DNA of 64,000 bases from the NCBI GenBank assembly GCA_017795045.1, contig CP051244.1, positions 3,411,527 through 3,475,526 on the forward strand. The letters are read 5' to 3'. How positions within the stretch are numbered: the stretch's first letter is position 1; every line of letters starts with the position of its first letter. This stretch comes from Allomuricauda sp. Lineage in GTDB: Bacteria; Bacteroidota; Bacteroidia; Flavobacteriales; Flavobacteriaceae. Under the pieces are notes generated by a model. That model worked only from the letters and a program-made list of their open reading frames with translations, did not search any database and was not told the DNA's origin. A program made the translations under genes and the position numbers. Positions 61,430 to 64,000 of the stretch are shown one piece after another.

Positions 61430-62263
61430 ATGACCATAAACTGTAAAGGTGAACTTATAGATCTTACGGTGCCCAAAGTGATGGGTATTCTTAACCTTAC
61501 CCCAGATTCTTTTTTTGATGGGGGAACCTACAAGGACGAAGCTTCTATATTGAATCAAGTGGAATACATGCTAGATCATGGGGCCACCTTTATAGATATG
61601 GGTGCCTACAGCTCACGACCAGGGGCGGAACATGTGGATGAAGACGAGGAGCTGAAGCGTATGCTACCGGTCATAGAATTGATCCTGAAAAAATTCCCGG
61701 ACACCTTGATTTCCGTGGACACCTTCCGGAGCAGGGTCGCTGCCGAAAGTTTGGAAAGAGGTGCGGCCATCATCAATGATATTTCCGCTGGAAATTTAGA
61801 TCAGGAGATGTTCCGCACGGTTGCCCAATATCAGGTACCGTATATCATGATGCATTTGAAAGGCACCCCGCAATCCATGCAGAAAGAGGCCACTTATACC
61901 GATTTGATCAAGGATCTTCGGCATTACTTTTCCGAAAAAGTGCAGGAAGCTACTTCCAAAAAGATCAATGACATCATCATAGATCCCGGCTTTGGCTTTG
62001 CCAAGACCACCGAACAAAACTATACCCTGTTGAACCATTTGGACCTTTTCAAGACGTTCGGCTTGCCTCTTTTGATTGGATTGAGCCGAAAATCCATGAT
62101 CTATAAAGTATTGGATTCCAACCCAAAGGAAGCTTTGAACGGCACCACCGCCCTCCACACGATTGCGTTATTGAAAGGGGCAAATATTCTACGGGCCCAT
62201 GATGTCAAGGAGGCTATGGAATGTGTGAAACTGGTATCGGCCTTAAAAGCCAATGCCCTCTAG
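61430..62263 (+). CDS. folP: Dihydropteroate synthase
   Basis: 277 residues. Pterin and pABA sites are visible as VMGILNLTPDSFFDGGTY, ISVDTFRSRVA, IINDISAGNLD, IIIDPGFGFAKTTEQN and GLSRKSMI with the conserved Lys and Arg. It joins p-aminobenzoate to dihydropterin pyrophosphate in folate synthesis. The start matches the family. cdaA follows after 44 bp. Confidence 0.96.
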   Translation: MTINCKGELIDLTVPKVMGILNLTPDSFFDGGTYKDEASILNQVEYMLDHGATFIDMGAYSSRPGAEHVDEDEELKRMLPVIELILKKFPDTLISVDTFRSRVAAESLERGAAIINDISAGNLDQEMFRTVAQYQVPYIMMHLKGTPQSMQKEATYTDLIKDLRHYFSEKVQEATSKKINDIIIDPGFGFAKTTEQNYTLLNHLDLFKTFGLPLLIGLSRKSMIYKVLDSNPKEALNGTTALHTIALLKGANILRAHDVKEAMECVKLVSALKANAL

Positions 62264-62307
62264 TTTTTGGTTCTTCTATTTTTGCTAATTTTACAAAAAC
62301 ACCGCGG

Positions 62308-63093
62308 TTGGATTTTCTAAATTTTCTCGAGTTTAAAATCACAGATATCATAGACATTGTCTTAGTGGCCGCGCTACTCTACTACGTGTACAAATTGGTG
62401 CGGGGCACTGTGGCCATCAATATCTTTATTGGAATCGTCATTGTTTGGGCCTTGTGGAAGCTCACGGAACTGCTGCAAATGAAAATGATCAGCAGTATGG
62501 TGGGTGGGTTCATGAATATTGGGCTTATTGCCTTGATCATTGTGTTCCAGCAGGAAATCCGGAAATTTTTATTGATGATCGGTTCCACCAATCTGGCCTC
62601 CAAGCGAAGTTTTATCCGTCATTTCAAGTTTTTGAAACAGGAAGCCATGCCCTCGGACACGGATGTGGATGCCATTGTTGCGGCCTGTGACCGCATGGCC
62701 GATACCAAGACAGGGGCCATTATTGTGATGGAGCGCAACAATTCGTTGGATATTGTCAAGTCTACTGGCGATGCCATGAACATTGAGATTACCCAACCGA
62801 TTTTGGAGAGTATTTTCTTCAAGAACAGCCCGCTCCATGATGGCGCCATAGTGATCCAGGACAATTTTATTACGGCAACCCGGGTAATCTTACCTGTTTC
62901 CAACGACCGTAACATTCCATTACGTTTTGGATTAAGGCATAGAGCCGCCGTGGGCATTACCGAGAAAACAGATGCCGTTTGTCTGGTGGTGAGTGAGGAA
63001 ACCGGTTCCATCTCCTACATTAAAAATGGGGAATTCATTCCTTTTAAAAATGTGGAAGAGTTAATTGCCCTCATCAAAAAAGACCTTGAATAG
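62308..63093 (+). CDS. cdaA: Diadenylate cyclase (c-di-AMP synthase)
   Basis: 261 residues from TTG 62308, read as MDFLNFLEFKITDIIDIV, which matches the family N-terminus; an ATG at 62221 would overlap folP by 43 bp and add unrelated residues. Three membrane helices (about 12-90) precede the DAC domain, with DGA in SPLHDGAIVIQ and RHR in GLRHRAAVGITEKTDA, the two catalytic signatures. It makes cyclic di-AMP from two ATP. folP-cdaA adjacency is usual in Bacteroidota, and the next gene overlaps it by one base. Confidence 0.94.
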   Translation: MDFLNFLEFKITDIIDIVLVAALLYYVYKLVRGTVAINIFIGIVIVWALWKLTELLQMKMISSMVGGFMNIGLIALIIVFQQEIRKFLLMIGSTNLASKRSFIRHFKFLKQEAMPSDTDVDAIVAACDRMADTKTGAIIVMERNNSLDIVKSTGDAMNIEITQPILESIFFKNSPLHDGAIVIQDNFITATRVILPVSNDRNIPLRFGLRHRAAVGITEKTDAVCLVVSEETGSISYIKNGEFIPFKNVEELIALIKKDLE

Positions 63094-63857
63094 TGGAATG
63101 CAAAAATTGCCATACCGGTTTACATCCTGACTATGGTTATTGCCCTTCTTGTGGCGCGAAAGTAATTCGCGATAGACTCACCCTTAAAAGCGTTACTCAG
63201 GATTTAGTCTATCTGGTCTTTAATCTAGACAATACCCTATTCAAAACTTTCAGGCATCTCTTCACACAACCAGAGCGTGTCATCACTGGTTACATCTCGG
63301 GAACCAGAAAAAAACACATGAGTCCCTTTAGCTACTTTGCCATAGCCATAACGTTGGTGGGAATTCTGTTTTTTGTGCTTCGGAATGTATATCACATTGA
63401 TTTGACACCGGGCAACATCACCCGCAATGGGAAAACACCGAATATGGATTATATATTCGACTATCAGAGTATCATTACCTATTTGATCGTCCCGATGTAT
63501 GCCTTGATGACATGGTTCCTTTTTTTTGACAAGAAAAAAATGAATTTCACGGAACATTTGGTGGCCAATGCCTACATAACCGGGCAAATCTCCATGGTTC
63601 AAGTGATTGTTTGCCTACCGTTATTTGGGTTAACAAACCTAAGATATGACCTTTTTACCTGGATTTTTTTACTCCTGACAGTAACCTACCAATTCTATGT
63701 ATTCAAAAAAATATATCAAATTGGTTTTTGGAGCGCTTTTCTCCGTGGTTTTATCTACCTCATTCTCTTTACCATACTCATGCTGGTCATTGGAACACTA
63801 ATTTTGTTCGTTTCCTTGGCCACGGGACGAGTATCCCTAGAGGATTTTAGGGCATAA
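63093..63857 (+). CDS. DUF3667 membrane protein with N-terminal zinc ribbon
   Basis: 254 residues from a GTG that shares its first base with the cdaA stop (TAGTG). The first 24 residues hold a zinc-ribbon pair C3-X2-C6 and C17-X2-C20 (CKNCHTGLHPDYGYCPSCG). A linker with LFTQPERVITGYISGTRKKHMSPFSYF is the DUF3667 signature, then five or six membrane helices. Function unknown; overlap with cdaA suggests joint expression and perhaps a link to c-di-AMP or envelope control. Confidence 0.88.
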   Translation: MECKNCHTGLHPDYGYCPSCGAKVIRDRLTLKSVTQDLVYLVFNLDNTLFKTFRHLFTQPERVITGYISGTRKKHMSPFSYFAIAITLVGILFFVLRNVYHIDLTPGNITRNGKTPNMDYIFDYQSIITYLIVPMYALMTWFLFFDKKKMNFTEHLVANAYITGQISMVQVIVCLPLFGLTNLRYDLFTWIFLLLTVTYQFYVFKKIYQIGFWSAFLRGFIYLILFTILMLVIGTLILFVSLATGRVSLEDFRA

Positions 63858-63860
63858 AAA

Positions 63861-64000
63861 TCAGGCAACTTCCTCAGCTAAGAACTGTGCCTCATATAGG
63901 TCGCTGTAGTACCCTCCTTTTTTCAAAAGCTCTTTATGGGCACCTATTTCAACGATTTGCCCTTGATCCATGACAATGATCTTGCTGGCCTTTTTAATGG
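63861..64000 (-). CDS. C-terminal end of an ABC exporter ATPase domain (partial)
   Basis: The last 46 residues of a protein running past the right edge. The text KKASKIIVMDQGQIVEIGAHKELLKKGGYYSDLY is the classic end of MsbA/BmrA-type ABC half-transporters: strand with I(I/V)VMD.G.IVE.G.H.EL, then the Y..LY helix. The membrane domain and Walker motifs lie outside. Only 3 bp separate its stop from the DUF3667 stop on the other strand. Confidence 0.85.
   Translation of the reverse strand, partial: IKKASKIIVMDQGQIVEIGAHKELLKKGGYYSDLYEAQFLAEEVA

Overview
The window looks like a chromosomal segment of a marine member of the Flavobacteriaceae (Bacteroidota); a Muricauda/Flagellimonas-type genome is my best guess. 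The reasons are a SusC/SusD pair, type III and type II glutamine synthetases side by side, a fused B12-dependent IcmF mutase, the DUF1599/MauE-DoxX/tpiA/prmA/clpS gene run, many lipoproteins of Bacteroidota-type DUF families, almost no Shine-Dalgarno sequences, and TAnnTTTG-like -7 boxes. The genus is inference from protein flavour only.

Layout. 1-1036: the end of a Cys-rich protein with a SPASM-like C-X2-C-X5-C cluster, a small protein made of 18-residue repeats (possible peptide-modification pair), and a divergent XRE regulator / SymE-like pair with three matching 22-bp dyads. 1119-4925: a PepSY membrane protein, a secreted M28 peptidase overlapping a PPK2 kinase, and a secreted Cys-containing protein. 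4926-10154 (minus strand): a five-gene block of ABC ATPase, ABC permease, MscS channel, outer-membrane barrel and a sigma-54-type response regulator without a DNA-binding domain. 10338-15970: grpE-dnaJ, an SDR epimerase, mnmD, DUF4920, ilvE and a MazG-like hydrolase. 16011-19993: small membrane proteins, crcB, then glnK-amtB and an outer-membrane porin.

20033-28616: lipoproteins, an Lrp regulator, icmF, purU. 28616-35748: a TetR repressor with two inverted 25-bp operator-like repeats facing a phosphodiesterase-SusC-SusD operon, probably for uptake of a phosphodiester nutrient. 35942-37781: small exported or unknown proteins. 37778-46674 (minus strand): glnN, purM, then a compact Rieske / thioredoxin / ApbE / DUF4266 / DUF3570 set, then prfA and pyrF. 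46886-51329: glnA (type II), a Ca2+/Na+ antiporter, a 649-bp gene-poor gap and a DUF885 peptidase. 51432-55577: a 47-residue protein, apt, tRNA-Arg(ACG), and an AT-rich stretch with two paralogous Cys/His-knuckle membrane proteins. 55731-64000: an AraC-type membrane regulator, the clpS-prmA-tpiA-MauE-DUF1599 run, folP-cdaA-DUF3667, and the end of an ABC exporter.

Functional threads. Nitrogen: glnK-amtB and the glnN/glnA divergent region each carry a TACCC-N11-GGGGT dyad about 100 bp before the start codon, with a TAnnTTTG box 67-68 bp downstream in both cases, suggesting one shared regulator. Phosphorus: the TetR-controlled phosphodiesterase-SusCD operon. Redox: the extracytoplasmic flavinylation-type cluster. 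The strongest candidates for something undescribed are the repeat-peptide pair at the left edge, the XRE/SymE module, the shared nitrogen-promoter architecture, the TetR/SusCD locus and the tRNA-linked knuckle-protein pair.
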